Shown piece after piece: positions 10,158 through 19,785 of a DNA stretch of 64,000 nucleotides. The notes under the pieces were generated by a model. The model did not search any database. It worked only from the letters and a program-made list of their open reading frames with translations, and was not told the DNA's origin. Made by a program: the position numbers and the translations under genes. Location of the stretch: contig NZ_LFMD02000002.1 in the NCBI RefSeq assembly GCF_015776785.2, positions 832,916-896,915 of the forward strand. Reading direction: 5' to 3'. Position 1 is the first letter of the stretch. Each line of letters opens with the position of its first letter. This DNA is from Kitasatospora sp. SUK 42 (GTDB lineage Bacteria > Actinomycetota > Actinomycetes > Streptomycetales > Streptomycetaceae).

Positions 10158-12488
10158 GTGACGCCGCTCGACCCGACCGGCCGCCCCACCCACCCCGTAC
10201 CGGCCACCTTCCTGGCCGGACAACTCCCGACCGAGGCCCCGGAGGCGAACGGGCCAGTCACTCCCCGGGCCTCCGCGGACGCCCCGGTGGGCGCGCTCAG
10301 GCTCCCGGAGGCCCCACTGCCGCCGGCCGAGGTGGACCGGCTGGTGAACGGTCAGCACCACGACCCGCACGCGCTGCTCGGCGCCCACCCGGTGAACGGC
10401 GGGACGGCCGTGCGGGTACTACGCCCCTTCGCCGAACGGGTGGTGGTGGAGACCGCCCAGGGCCCGGCCGAACTCACCCACCAGCAGGGCGGGTTGTTCA
10501 CCGGCATGCTCGCGGGCGACGGGCTCCCGGACTACACCCTGCTGGTGACGTACCCCGGCGGCGGGCCGCTGCGCCAGCACGACGGCTACCGCACCCGACC
10601 CACCCTCGGCGAGCTCGACCTGCACCTGATCTCCGAGGGCCGGCACGAGCAGCTGTGGCGGGCGCTCGGCTCGCACGTCCGGACCGTCGACGGCGTCGCC
10701 GGCACCGCGTTCGCGGTCTGGGCGCCCAACGCCGTCGGAGTGCGGCTGATCGGCGGCTTCAACCACTGGGACGGCACCGGACACCCGATGCGCTCGCTCG
10801 GCTCCTCCGGGATCTGGGAGCTGTTCGTCCCCGGCCTGGCCGAGGGCGCCACGTACAAGTACGAGATCCACACCCGCCAGGGCTGGGTGCTCGACAAGGC
10901 CGACCCGCTGGCCCGGGCCGCCCAGTGCCCGCCCGCCACCGCCTCGGTGGTCACCTCCTCCGCCTACCGGTGGCAGGACGGCGAGTGGATGGCCCGCCGG
11001 GCCCGCGCCGCACACCACCGGGCACCGATGTCGGTGTACGAGCTGCACCTGGCCTCCTGGCGGCCCGACCTCACCGACTACCGGGCGATCGCCGAGGAAC
11101 TCCCCCGCTACCTCAAGGAGTTGAACTTCACCCACGTGGAGTTCATGCCGGTGATGGAGCACCCGTTCGGCGGCTCCTGGGGCTACCAGGTCTCCGGCTA
11201 CTACGCCCCCACCGCCCGGCTCGGCGGCCCCGACGACTTCCGGTACCTGGTGGACACCCTGCACCGGCACGGCATCGGCGTGATCGTCGACTGGGTGCCC
11301 GCGCACTTCCCCAAGGACGACTTCGCGCTCGCCCGCTTCGACGGCGAGCCGCTGTACGAGCCCGCCGACCCGCTGCGCGCCGAGCACCCCGACTGGGGGA
11401 CGCTGGAGTTCGACTACGGCCGCAAGGAGGTGCGCAACTTCCTGGTCGCGAACGCGGTCTACTGGTGCGAGGAGTTCCACATCGACGGCCTGCGGGTGGA
11501 CGCCGTCGCCTCGATGCTCTACCTCGACTACTCCCGCGAGAGCGGCGACTGGACACCCAACCAGCACGGCGGCCGGGAGAACCTGGACGCGGCCTCCTTC
11601 CTCCAGGAGATGAACGCCACCGTCTACCGGCGCTGCCCCGGCGTGATCACCGTCGCCGAGGAGTCCACCGCCTGGGACGGCGTCACCCGCCCCACCGACG
11701 CCGGCGGCCTCGGCTTCGGGCTGAAGTGGAACATGGGCTGGATGCACGACTCGCTGGTCTACATGTCCAAGGAGCCGGTCCACCGCAAGTACCACCACAA
11801 CGAGCTCACCTTCTCGATGGTGTACGCCTACTCGGAGAACTACATCCTGCCGATCTCGCACGACGAGGTCGTCCACGGCAAGCAGGCCCTGGTCTCCAAG
11901 ATGCCCGGCGACTGGTGGCAGCAGCGCGCCAACCACCGCGCCTACCTGGGCTTCATGTGGTCCCACCCCGGCAAGCAACTGCTGTTCATGGGGCAGGAGT
12001 TCGCCCAGGGCGCCGAGTGGGACCACGAGCACGGCCCGCAGTGGTGGGTGCTCGACGAGCAGTGGCCCGGGCACCAGGACCACCTGGGCGTGCGCCGCCT
12101 CGTCCGCGACCTCAACCGGACCTACCGGGACACCCCCGCCCTCCACGAGCTCGACAACACCCCGGACGGCTTCCGCTGGCTGGACGGCGGCGCCGCCGAC
12201 GACAACCTGCTCTCCTTCGTCCGCTACGCCGCCGACGGCTCCCCGCTGGTCGCCGTCTGCAACTTCTCCCCCGTCGTCCGCCACGGCCACCGGGTCGGCC
12301 TGCCGGCCCTGGACGGCCGCGAGCAGCTCTGGGCGGAGGTCCTGAACACCGACGCCGAGGCCTACGGCGGCAGCGGCGTCGGCAACTCCCACCCGATCAA
12401 GGCCGAGCCGGTCGAACGGGACGGCCAGCCCCGCTCCGCCGAACTGGTCCTCCCCCCGCTCGCCACCCTCTGGCTCCGCCCGGCCTGA
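10158..12488 (+). CDS. glgB: 1,4-alpha-glucan branching enzyme
   Basis: GlgB (GH13_9) introduces alpha-1,6 branches into the glucan made by GlgE. The protein has 776 residues: an N-terminal carbohydrate-binding region, then the (beta/alpha)8 barrel. The nucleophile is Asp448 in GLRVDAVASM and the acid/base is Glu501 in ITVAEES. Both are offset by 43 from E. coli Asp405/Glu458, which supports the assignment. The GTG start has a strong AGGAGGA site with 7-nt spacing. It is the last gene of the glgE-treS-pep2-glgB cluster. Confidence 0.95.
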   Translation: MTPLDPTGRPTHPVPATFLAGQLPTEAPEANGPVTPRASADAPVGALRLPEAPLPPAEVDRLVNGQHHDPHALLGAHPVNGGTAVRVLRPFAERVVVETAQGPAELTHQQGGLFTGMLAGDGLPDYTLLVTYPGGGPLRQHDGYRTRPTLGELDLHLISEGRHEQLWRALGSHVRTVDGVAGTAFAVWAPNAVGVRLIGGFNHWDGTGHPMRSLGSSGIWELFVPGLAEGATYKYEIHTRQGWVLDKADPLARAAQCPPATASVVTSSAYRWQDGEWMARRARAAHHRAPMSVYELHLASWRPDLTDYRAIAEELPRYLKELNFTHVEFMPVMEHPFGGSWGYQVSGYYAPTARLGGPDDFRYLVDTLHRHGIGVIVDWVPAHFPKDDFALARFDGEPLYEPADPLRAEHPDWGTLEFDYGRKEVRNFLVANAVYWCEEFHIDGLRVDAVASMLYLDYSRESGDWTPNQHGGRENLDAASFLQEMNATVYRRCPGVITVAEESTAWDGVTRPTDAGGLGFGLKWNMGWMHDSLVYMSKEPVHRKYHHNELTFSMVYAYSENYILPISHDEVVHGKQALVSKMPGDWWQQRANHRAYLGFMWSHPGKQLLFMGQEFAQGAEWDHEHGPQWWVLDEQWPGHQDHLGVRRLVRDLNRTYRDTPALHELDNTPDGFRWLDGGAADDNLLSFVRYAADGSPLVAVCNFSPVVRHGHRVGLPALDGREQLWAEVLNTDAEAYGGSGVGNSHPIKAEPVERDGQPRSAELVLPPLATLWLRPA

Positions 12489-12510
12489 CGCCCTCCCGCG
12501 GCACAACCAA

Positions 12511-12548
12511 CGGCGGCACCCGGACGTCTCACGTCCGCGGTGCCGTCG
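12511..12548 (+). terminator. Hairpin after glgB
   Basis: CGGCACCCGGACG pairs with CGTCCGCGGTGCCG with one bulged base and a 5-nt loop, 22 nt after the glgB stop. It probably ends the glucan-synthesis transcript. Confidence 0.55.
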
Positions 12549-12591
12549 TTCCGCGGCACCGAACCGGTCTGCCACGAGTCGGGGGGCTCGC

Positions 12592-13410
12592 ATGTGGATA
12601 TGGACGACGGCGACCTGGATGTACGTCCTGTGCCCGCCGGCCTGCTGGGCCGCGCTGGTCCGCACCCGGGTGGTGGGGGCGGTGGTCGGCGCCGTCCTGA
12701 CCGGATGGGCCGTGCTGCTGATCGGTCTGATGTACGGATGGTGGGCCCTCCGGACGAAGGCCGAGATCGAGACCGGCTACCAGCTCATCGCGATCCTGGT
12801 GATCGCGGAGGGCGCGTGGGTCGAACGGTTCCTGCGCGGGCCGCGGCCGAAGGAGCGGGAGACCAACCGCTTCGGCGGGGCGGTGGCCGCGCTGACGGGC
12901 GCGCTGCTGATCTCCGCCATCACCGCCGTCTTCTACCCGGTGATCAACTCGCGGCCCTTCTTCCCGCGCCGGTCGGAGCTGCCGCTGCCACCGGGGCTGT
13001 CCATCCGGCACGACTCGGGCACCGGCGGCACCTGCGGCGACAGCGGCTGCCTCCGGGAGCTCGACATCGCCGGCCCCGACGGCCTCCCGCCCACCGAGAT
13101 CGCCGCCCGGCTGCGCGCCGCGCTGCTCGCCGACGGCTGGACGCCCGAGAGCAACGGATCGCTGGAGCACCGGCACGGGTGGCTGCTGGACCGGCGCATG
13201 TCGCACGCCGGGATCACCGTGGGCCCGACGGGGGTCACGGTCGAGCTGGCCGGCCCCGGAAGGCCCCTCTTCCCGGTGACCTTCGCCCCTTGCCTCCACT
13301 ACGGTCCCCTGCTCGCGGACACCCGTACGGAGTGCGAAGGTATGGTCGATATGACCACCTTCCGAGACGACGGGACGGAGACATCCGCGTGGCGCGCAGC
13401 GTGTACGTGA
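12592..13410 (+). CDS. Membrane protein of unknown function
   Basis: I do not recognise this 272-residue protein. The first about 120 residues hold three or four hydrophobic segments (around VVGAVVGAVLTGWAVLLIGL, YQLIAILVIAEGAW and LTGALLISAITAVFYPVI). The remaining about 150 residues are polar and lack known motifs. The C-terminus overlaps the start of pta by 22 nt in another frame, which suggests translational coupling or that its stop lies slightly downstream of the pta ribosome site. The ATG has only a G-rich upstream stretch. Codon use fits the window, so I consider it a real gene. Confidence 0.6.
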   Translation: MWIWTTATWMYVLCPPACWAALVRTRVVGAVVGAVLTGWAVLLIGLMYGWWALRTKAEIETGYQLIAILVIAEGAWVERFLRGPRPKERETNRFGGAVAALTGALLISAITAVFYPVINSRPFFPRRSELPLPPGLSIRHDSGTGGTCGDSGCLRELDIAGPDGLPPTEIAARLRAALLADGWTPESNGSLEHRHGWLLDRRMSHAGITVGPTGVTVELAGPGRPLFPVTFAPCLHYGPLLADTRTECEGMVDMTTFRDDGTETSAWRAACT

Positions 13411-15518
13411 CCGGCATCGACCGAGGGGACGGCCGGCAGGCGGTCGAACTCGGGGTCATGGAACTGCTCACCCGCCAGGTGGACCGGGTCGGGGTGTTCC
13501 GCCCGCTGGTGCACGCCACCGCTCCCGGCCAGCCCGGCTCGGACCACGTGGTCGAACTGCTGCGCGGGCGCTACCGGATCGACCTGCCCGGCCCCGAGCT
13601 GTACGGGCTCACCTACGAGGAGGCCGCCGCGCTGCAGGCCGCCCAGGGGCAGGACGAGCTGGTCTCCACCCTGGTGGACCGCTTCCGCGCACTGGAGCGC
13701 CGCTGCCAGGCGGTGCTGGTGCTCGGCACCGACTTCGCCGACACCAACATCCCGGACGAGCTGGCCTTCAACGCCCGCCTCGCCAACGAGTTCGGCGCCG
13801 CCGTGCTGCCGGTGGTCGGCGGGCACGGCGAGGACGCCGACGCGGTGACCGCCGAGGTGCGCAACGCCCACCGGGCGTACACCGACCTCGGCTGCGAGAC
13901 CCTGGCGATGATCGCCAACAGGGTCGCCCCGAGCGCCAAGCAGCGGATCCAGCGCACGCTCACCGAGAAGCTGCCGATCCCCGCCTACGTCATCCCGGAG
14001 GAGCCGGCGCTGGCCGCGCCGACCGTCGCCCAGCTGGTCGAGGCGACCGGCGCCGACGTGCTCCTCGGCGACGCCTCGGGTCTGGCCCGGGACGTGCGCG
14101 GCTTCGTCTTCGGCGGCGCCATGCTGCCCACCTTCCTGGACGCGCTGACCGAGGGCGCCCTGGTCGTCACCCCCGGGGACCGCGCCGACCTGGTGATCGG
14201 CTCGCTGGCCGCGCACGCGGCCAGCGCCCCGCCGATCGCCGGCGTGCTGCTCACCCTCGGCCAGCACCCCGGCCCGAACGTCATGGCCCTGGCCGCCCGG
14301 CTCGCCCCCGGCACCCCGGTCGCGGTCGTCCCCGAGGGCAGCTGGCCCACCGCCGCCACCCTGACCCACCTGGAGGGCAAGCTCACCGCGACCAGCCCCC
14401 GGAAGGCCGAGATCGCCCTCGGCCTGTTCGAACTGCACGTCGACACCGCCGAGTTGACCAACCTGATCGAGGTCGGCCGGTCCGAGCGGGTCACCCCGAT
14501 GATGTTCGAGCACGAGCTGCTGGAGCGGGCCCGGGGCGAGCGCCGGCACGTGGTGCTGCCCGAGGGCGCCGAGGAGCGGGTGCTGCGCGCGGCCGAGATC
14601 CTGCTGCGCCGCAACATCTGCGACCTCACCCTGCTCGGCGAGCCGGACGCGGTGCGCCGCAAGGCCGCGAGCCTGGGCATCGAGCTCCCGCAGGAGGAGC
14701 CGGGCGCCGACCGCGCCCAGGTCCGGATCGTCGACCCGGCCACCAGCCCGCTGCGCCGCCAGTTCGCCGAGCTGTACGCGAAGCTGCGCGCCCACAAGGG
14801 GATGACCGTCGAACTGGCCCTGGACGTGGTCACCGACGTCTCCTACTTCGGCACCCTGATGGTGCAGGAGGGCATCGCCGACGGCATGGTCTCCGGCGCG
14901 GTGCACTCCACCGCGGCGACCATCCGGCCCGCCTTCGAGGTGATCAAGACCTCGCCGGGCGCCGCGATCGTCTCGTCCGTCTTCTTCATGTGCCTGGCCG
15001 ACAAGGTGCTGGTGTACGGCGACTGCGCGGTCAACCCCGACCCGGACGCCCAGCAGCTGGCCGACATCGCGATCCAGTCCGCCGCCACGGCCGCCCAGTT
15101 CGGGGTCGAGCCGCGGGTCGCGATGCTCTCGTACTCGACCGGCACCTCCGGCTCGGGCGCGGACGTCGACAAGGTGCGCAAGGCCACCGAGCTGGTCCGC
15201 GAGCTGCGCCCGGACATCCTGGTCGAGGGCCCGATCCAGTACGACGCGGCGGTGGACGCCCACGTCGCGGCCACCAAGCTGCCGGGCTCGGCGGTGGCCG
15301 GGCGCGCGACCGTGCTGATCTTCCCGGACCTCAACACCGGCAACAACACCTACAAGGCCGTCCAGCGCTCGGCCGGCGCGGTCGCGGTCGGCCCGGTGCT
15401 CCAGGGGCTGCGCAAGCCCGTCAACGACCTCTCGCGCGGGGCGCTGGTGCAGGACATCGTCAACACCGTCGCGATCACCGCCATCCAGTCCCAGGACCGC
15501 AAGGAGCCCGGCGCATGA
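13389..15518 (+). CDS. pta: Phosphate acetyltransferase
   Basis: Pta exchanges acetyl-CoA and acetyl-phosphate. The protein has 709 residues with the long three-part architecture: a dethiobiotin-synthase-like N-terminal domain (SVYVTGIDRGDGR, apparently without a canonical P-loop lysine), a central DRTGG domain, and a C-terminal phosphotransacetylase domain with VVLPEGAEERVL and EGPIQYDAAVD. The GTG at 13389 follows GGAG with 8-nt spacing and gives the usual N-terminus. The last bases overlap ackA as ATGA, so Pta and AckA are translationally coupled for acetate overflow or uptake. Confidence 0.95.
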   Translation: MARSVYVTGIDRGDGRQAVELGVMELLTRQVDRVGVFRPLVHATAPGQPGSDHVVELLRGRYRIDLPGPELYGLTYEEAAALQAAQGQDELVSTLVDRFRALERRCQAVLVLGTDFADTNIPDELAFNARLANEFGAAVLPVVGGHGEDADAVTAEVRNAHRAYTDLGCETLAMIANRVAPSAKQRIQRTLTEKLPIPAYVIPEEPALAAPTVAQLVEATGADVLLGDASGLARDVRGFVFGGAMLPTFLDALTEGALVVTPGDRADLVIGSLAAHAASAPPIAGVLLTLGQHPGPNVMALAARLAPGTPVAVVPEGSWPTAATLTHLEGKLTATSPRKAEIALGLFELHVDTAELTNLIEVGRSERVTPMMFEHELLERARGERRHVVLPEGAEERVLRAAEILLRRNICDLTLLGEPDAVRRKAASLGIELPQEEPGADRAQVRIVDPATSPLRRQFAELYAKLRAHKGMTVELALDVVTDVSYFGTLMVQEGIADGMVSGAVHSTAATIRPAFEVIKTSPGAAIVSSVFFMCLADKVLVYGDCAVNPDPDAQQLADIAIQSAATAAQFGVEPRVAMLSYSTGTSGSGADVDKVRKATELVRELRPDILVEGPIQYDAAVDAHVAATKLPGSAVAGRATVLIFPDLNTGNNTYKAVQRSAGAVAVGPVLQGLRKPVNDLSRGALVQDIVNTVAITAIQSQDRKEPGA

Positions 15519-16738
15519 ACAAAGGCACCCGCGTTCTCGTCCTGAACGCCGGCTCCTCGTCGGTCAAGTACCAGCTGATCGACATGCTGGACGGCGCCAA
15601 GCTGGCCTCCGGGCTGGTCGAGCGGATCGGCGAGCCCAGCGGCCGCCTGGTGCACACCCCGCGCTCGGGCGGGCCGCGCGAGGTGTTGCAGGTCTTCCCG
15701 GACCACTCGGCCGCGTTGAAGGCCGTCGCCGAGGAGCTGACCGCCGACGGGCTCGGACTGGACTCCCCCGAGCTGGCCGCGATCGGCCACCGGGTGGTGC
15801 ACGGCGGCCTGCGGTTCACCGAGCCCACGGTGATCACCGACGACGTGCTCAAGGAGATCCGCCGGCTGATCCCGGTGGCGCCGCTGCACAACCCGGCCAA
15901 CATCACCGGCATCGAGGTGGCCCGCGCGCTGCGGCCCGACCTGCCGCAGGTGGCGGTCTTCGACACCGCCTTCCACGCCGCGATGCCCGAGTACTCGGCC
16001 CGGTACGCGATCGACAAGGACGTCGCCGACGAGCACCGGGTGCGCCGCTACGGCTTCCACGGCACCTCGCACCAGTACGTCTCGCGGGCGACCGCCCGGC
16101 TGCTCGGCAGGGACCCGGCCGAGGTCAACGTGATCGTGCTGCACCTGGGCAACGGCGCCTCCGCCTCGGCGGTCAGCGGCGGCCTCTGCGTGGACACCTC
16201 GATGGGCCTGACCCCGCTGGAGGGCCTGGTCATGGGCACCCGCTCGGGCGACATCGACGCCGGCGTGGTGTTCCACCTGCACCGGGTCGGCGGGATGTCC
16301 ATCGACGAGATCGACGACCTGCTCAACCGCCGCAGCGGCCTGCGCGGGCTGTGCGGCGACAACGACATGCGCGAGATCATGCGCCGGGCCGAGGCCGGGG
16401 ACGCGGACGCCAGGCTCGCCTTCGACTCGTACATCCACCGGCTGCGCAAGTACATCGGCGGCTACTACGCGGTGCTCGGCCGGGTGGACGCGATCGCGTT
16501 CACCGCCGGCGTCGGGGAGAACGCGGCACCGGTGCGCGCGGCGGCCACCGCGGGCCTGGAGGAGCTGGGCATCGCCGTCGACCCCGAGCTGAACTCGGTG
16601 CGCTCCGGCGAGGCCCGGATCATCTCCCCCGGGTACGCCCGGGTGGCGGTCGCGGTGGTGCCCACCGACGAGGAGCTGGAGATCGCCCGACAGGCCTTCG
16701 CCCTGGTGCACCGGGAGGGCGAGAGGTCCGAGGACTGA
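15515..16738 (+). CDS. ackA: Acetate kinase
   Basis: AckA converts acetyl-phosphate and ADP to acetate and ATP, completing the Pta-AckA route. The 407-residue protein carries family signatures NAGSSSVKYQLID near the N-terminus, HGTSHQYVS, LGNGASASAV and TRSGDIDAG. The ATG overlaps the pta TGA and has AAGGAG 8 nt upstream. The pyruvate kinase gene follows 94 nt downstream, apparently from its own promoter. Confidence 0.96.
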   Translation: MNKGTRVLVLNAGSSSVKYQLIDMLDGAKLASGLVERIGEPSGRLVHTPRSGGPREVLQVFPDHSAALKAVAEELTADGLGLDSPELAAIGHRVVHGGLRFTEPTVITDDVLKEIRRLIPVAPLHNPANITGIEVARALRPDLPQVAVFDTAFHAAMPEYSARYAIDKDVADEHRVRRYGFHGTSHQYVSRATARLLGRDPAEVNVIVLHLGNGASASAVSGGLCVDTSMGLTPLEGLVMGTRSGDIDAGVVFHLHRVGGMSIDEIDDLLNRRSGLRGLCGDNDMREIMRRAEAGDADARLAFDSYIHRLRKYIGGYYAVLGRVDAIAFTAGVGENAAPVRAAATAGLEELGIAVDPELNSVRSGEARIISPGYARVAVAVVPTDEELEIARQAFALVHREGERSED

Positions 16739-16795
16739 CACTCAGTCGTCTCGTTCCTCGGAATCCTTCGTCGGCGATTCCCCATGATTCGTTCC

Positions 16796-16832
16796 GAATG
16801 CACCTATAACACGAACGGATAGACTGATCCAT
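16796..16832 (+). promoter_or_regulatory. Probable leaderless promoter of pyk
   Basis: TAGACT at 16820-16825 lies 7 nt before the pyk ATG, in a locally AT-rich stretch with no Shine-Dalgarno. Transcription would start at or next to the ATG. A good -35 box is not visible. Confidence 0.4.
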
Positions 16833-18260
16833 ATGCGCCGAGCGAAAATTGTCTGCACCCTGGGTCCGGCGACGGACTCCTACGAACAGCTGAAGGCCAT
16901 CGTCGAGGCGGGCATGAACGTCGCCCGACTCAACATGAGCCACGGCAACCACGCGGACCACGAGGAGCGGTACCGCAAGGTCCGCCAGGTCTCGGAGGAC
17001 ACCGGCAAGGCCATCGGCGTCCTGGCCGACCTCCAGGGTCCCAAGATCCGTCTGGCGACCTTCGCCAACGGTCCGGTGACCGTCGACAACGGCGACGAGT
17101 TCACCATCACCACCGAGGACGTTCCCGGTGACCAGCACATCTGCGGCACCACCTACAAGGGCCTGCCCGGCGACGTGAAGCCCGGCGACCCGATCCTGAT
17201 CAACGACGGCGTCATCGCCCTGGAGGTCGTCAGCGTCGACGGCCCGCGGGTGAAGACCGTGGTGATCGAGGGCGGCGTGCTCTCGAACAACAAGGGCATC
17301 AACCTGCCCGGCGCGGCCGTGAACGTGCCCGCCCTGTCCGAGAAGGACAAGGACGACCTGCGCTTCGCGCTGCGTCTGGGCGTCGACATGGTCGCCCTGT
17401 CCTTCGTCCGCAACGCGGCGGACATCAAGGACGTCCACGAGGTCATGGACGAGGTCGGCATCCGGGTGCCGGTCATCGCCAAGATCGAGAAGCCGCAGGC
17501 CGTCGAGGCCATGGAGGAGATCGTCCTCGCCTTCGACGCCATCATGGTCGCCCGCGGCGACCTGGCCGTGGAGTACCCGCTGGAGCGGGTGCCGCTGGTC
17601 CAGAAGCAGCTGATCACGCTGGCCCGCCGCAACGCCAAGCCCGTCATCGTCGCCACCCAGATGATGGAGTCGATGATCCACGCCTCGCGCCCGACCCGCG
17701 CCGAGGTCTCCGACGTCGCCAACGCGATCCTGGACGGCACCGACGCGGTGATGCTCTCCGCCGAGTCCAGCGTCGGCAAGTACCCGGTCGAGACCGTCCG
17801 CACCATGAGCCGGATCTGCGAGAAGGCCGAGGAGGAGCTCGTCTCCCAGGGCCTGCAGCCGCTCAACCCGGGCCGCAAGCCGCGTACCCAGGGCGGCTCG
17901 GTCGCCCGCGCCGCGTGCGAGCTGGGCGACTTCCTGGACGGCAAGGCGCTGGTCGCGTTCACCAAGTCCGGTGACACGGCCCGCCGACTGTCCCGCTACC
18001 GTTCGCCGATCCCGGTGGTCGCGTTCACCCCGGACGTGGCCACCCGCAACCAGCTCTCGCTGAGCTGGGGCGTCCAGGCGTACGTCACCGAGCAGGTCGC
18101 CACCACCGACGCGATGGTCGCGCAGGTCGACCGCGAGCTGCTGCGGATGGGCGAGCTGCACGAGGGCGACACCGTGATCGTCACCGCCGGTGTCCCGGTC
18201 GGCGTCCCCGGCACCACCAACATGGTGCAGGTGCACTCCCTGGGCAGCCACGGCGAGTGA
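16833..18260 (+). CDS. pyk: Pyruvate kinase
   Basis: Pyruvate kinase converts phosphoenolpyruvate and ADP to pyruvate and ATP. The protein has 475 residues. Signatures include RRAKIVCTLGPAT at the N-terminus, the catalytic lysine region VIAKIEKPQAVE (Lys217), MVARGDLAVE for metal binding and TQMMESMI. The C-terminal allosteric domain ends near VPGTTNMVQVHSLG. There is no ribosome site before the ATG but a -10-like TAGACT 7 nt upstream, so the message may be leaderless. Streptomycetes often have two pyruvate kinases; this looks like the one linked to pta-ackA. Confidence 0.96.
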   Translation: MRRAKIVCTLGPATDSYEQLKAIVEAGMNVARLNMSHGNHADHEERYRKVRQVSEDTGKAIGVLADLQGPKIRLATFANGPVTVDNGDEFTITTEDVPGDQHICGTTYKGLPGDVKPGDPILINDGVIALEVVSVDGPRVKTVVIEGGVLSNNKGINLPGAAVNVPALSEKDKDDLRFALRLGVDMVALSFVRNAADIKDVHEVMDEVGIRVPVIAKIEKPQAVEAMEEIVLAFDAIMVARGDLAVEYPLERVPLVQKQLITLARRNAKPVIVATQMMESMIHASRPTRAEVSDVANAILDGTDAVMLSAESSVGKYPVETVRTMSRICEKAEEELVSQGLQPLNPGRKPRTQGGSVARAACELGDFLDGKALVAFTKSGDTARRLSRYRSPIPVVAFTPDVATRNQLSLSWGVQAYVTEQVATTDAMVAQVDRELLRMGELHEGDTVIVTAGVPVGVPGTTNMVQVHSLGSHGE

Positions 18261-18275
18261 CACCCCGTCACGACG

Positions 18276-18322
18276 ACGCCGGTGGGGCGGTCCTCCTTCG
18301 CGGAGGGCCGCCCCACCGGCGT
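18276..18322. terminator. Bidirectional terminator between pyk and the surface operon
   Basis: A stem of about 21 bp (ACGCCGGTGGGGCGG then TCCTCC, with one G-T wobble) closes on a TTCG tetraloop. It sits between the convergent pyk and the 18334-19785 gene and can serve both. Confidence 0.8.
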
Positions 18323-18333
18323 TGGTGCGTCGG

Positions 18334-19785
18334 CTACTTGTCGCTGTAGGGCGCGTTGTCGTTGAACATGTGCATCCCGGGGATGTGCAGGGTGCCGCCG
18401 AACTGGCCGGCCTGCTTGGCGGTGACGCCGGTCAGCTCCAGGTCCAGCGGGATCGGGATGGAGCCGATCAGGTCGTACAGCCAGCGCGGCAGGGTGTCCG
18501 GGGTGAGGGTGATCTCGCCCAGGTCGATCGGGATCGGCAGGCCGAGCACCTTGGACAGGTGGCCGGAGAGCCGCTCCACGTACATGGTGACCGGGCCCTG
18601 GCGCATGGTCGAGGTCGAGCCCGGGGCGCCCTGGACGTGGAAGGTGACGCCGTTGCCCTCCAGGGTCGACATGTCGAGGTTGTCGATGTCCACGCTGTCG
18701 ACGACGAACTTCAGCACCCGCTTGCTGCCGGTCGGGGTCTTCACGTCGTAGACGCCGTGGAAGGCCGCGCCGTGCAGGGCCAGCCGGCTGGTCAGCAGCG
18801 TCCAGTTCTGCTCCGGGACGACGTGGCCGGGGGCGGCCGCGCCGGCGGTCAGGCCGCGGGCGTCCACATCGCAGTTGGGGTTCGCGGTGGGCGAGGCGGT
18901 GGGCGAGGCCGACGGCGAACCGGAGGCGCTCGTGGTGGGCGCCGGGGCGTCCGCCGACGGGGCCGCGGAGGGCTCCGCCGTGGAGGTCGCCTTGTCCGTC
19001 GGCTTGCCGGCCGGCGCGGTGGCGGCCGGGGACGGCTGCCCGCCGGAGGGCCCGGCGTCCGAGGGCTGGGCGGCGGGCGGTGCGGCCTGCTGGGCACCGG
19101 TGGTCGGGGCCTGCGGCTGGGTCTGCGACTGGGACGGCTGCGCCGGGGTGCCGACCCTCGGGGCCGGGGCGGCCGGGGTCGCGGGCGCCGTGGCGCTCGG
19201 CGTCGGACTGGCCGAACCGCCCGGGTTCAGCAGGTGGTTGACGCCGCCGAGGAGGTCGTCGATCAGCCCCGCCCGGCTCGCGGTGGCGGTGCCACCGTCG
19301 GCGCCCTGGTAGACCGCGCCCACCGCGCCCGAGCCGCCGGTGGTGGCGGAGCGGACGGCGGGCGGTTGGGTGCCGGGCGGCGGGGTGGCCGCGGCTCCGG
19401 TCGGGGCGTCGGTCGGCCCGGTGGTCGGCGCGGTGGTCGGTGCGGTGGTCGACGGCTGGGTCGGCACCGAGGTCGGCCCGGTGTCGGGAGTGGCGCCCGG
19501 GCCGGGCGGCGGCTCGGGCAGCTCGCTCTTGGGGACGGGCGTCTCGATCGGCGCGACGTCCGGTACGGCGACCGGCGCGTTGCCGCAGGGCTTGCCCGCC
19601 GTGGACTCGGCGAGCGCCGGGTTGGGCGTGTAGGCCGCGGCCATCAGCAGGGCCGTCGGGACCGCGGCCATCGCCAGCGCCCGGCCCCGCAGCCGGATCC
19701 GTACCGGCGGGCGCGGCGCGGCGTGCCGGCCGGAGCGCGGTGCGGGGACGGCCGCGCCGTCGGCTTGCTCGGCCTGGCCGGTCAC
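18334..19785 (-). CDS. Exported Pro/Thr-rich protein, third gene of DUF6230/DUF6114 operon
   Basis: The protein has 483 residues. Residues 1-60 hold basic patches and a hydrophobic segment (ALAMAAVPTALLMAAA) ending near PALAES, which looks like a signal peptide. Residues about 75-315 are low-complexity Pro/Thr/Ser/Ala, typical of a cell-wall-spanning linker. The last about 170 residues form a folded-looking domain with alternating hydrophobics. Its beta-rich pattern resembles the DUF6230 protein two genes upstream (my impression, not a search result). The GTG start overlaps the DUF6114 stop as GTGA and has GGAGGAGG upstream. It is the last gene of the operon. Function is unknown. Confidence 0.8.
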   Translation of the reverse strand: MTGQAEQADGAAVPAPRSGRHAAPRPPVRIRLRGRALAMAAVPTALLMAAAYTPNPALAESTAGKPCGNAPVAVPDVAPIETPVPKSELPEPPPGPGATPDTGPTSVPTQPSTTAPTTAPTTGPTDAPTGAAATPPPGTQPPAVRSATTGGSGAVGAVYQGADGGTATASRAGLIDDLLGGVNHLLNPGGSASPTPSATAPATPAAPAPRVGTPAQPSQSQTQPQAPTTGAQQAAPPAAQPSDAGPSGGQPSPAATAPAGKPTDKATSTAEPSAAPSADAPAPTTSASGSPSASPTASPTANPNCDVDARGLTAGAAAPGHVVPEQNWTLLTSRLALHGAAFHGVYDVKTPTGSKRVLKFVVDSVDIDNLDMSTLEGNGVTFHVQGAPGSTSTMRQGPVTMYVERLSGHLSKVLGLPIPIDLGEITLTPDTLPRWLYDLIGSIPIPLDLELTGVTAKQAGQFGGTLHIPGMHMFNDNAPYSDK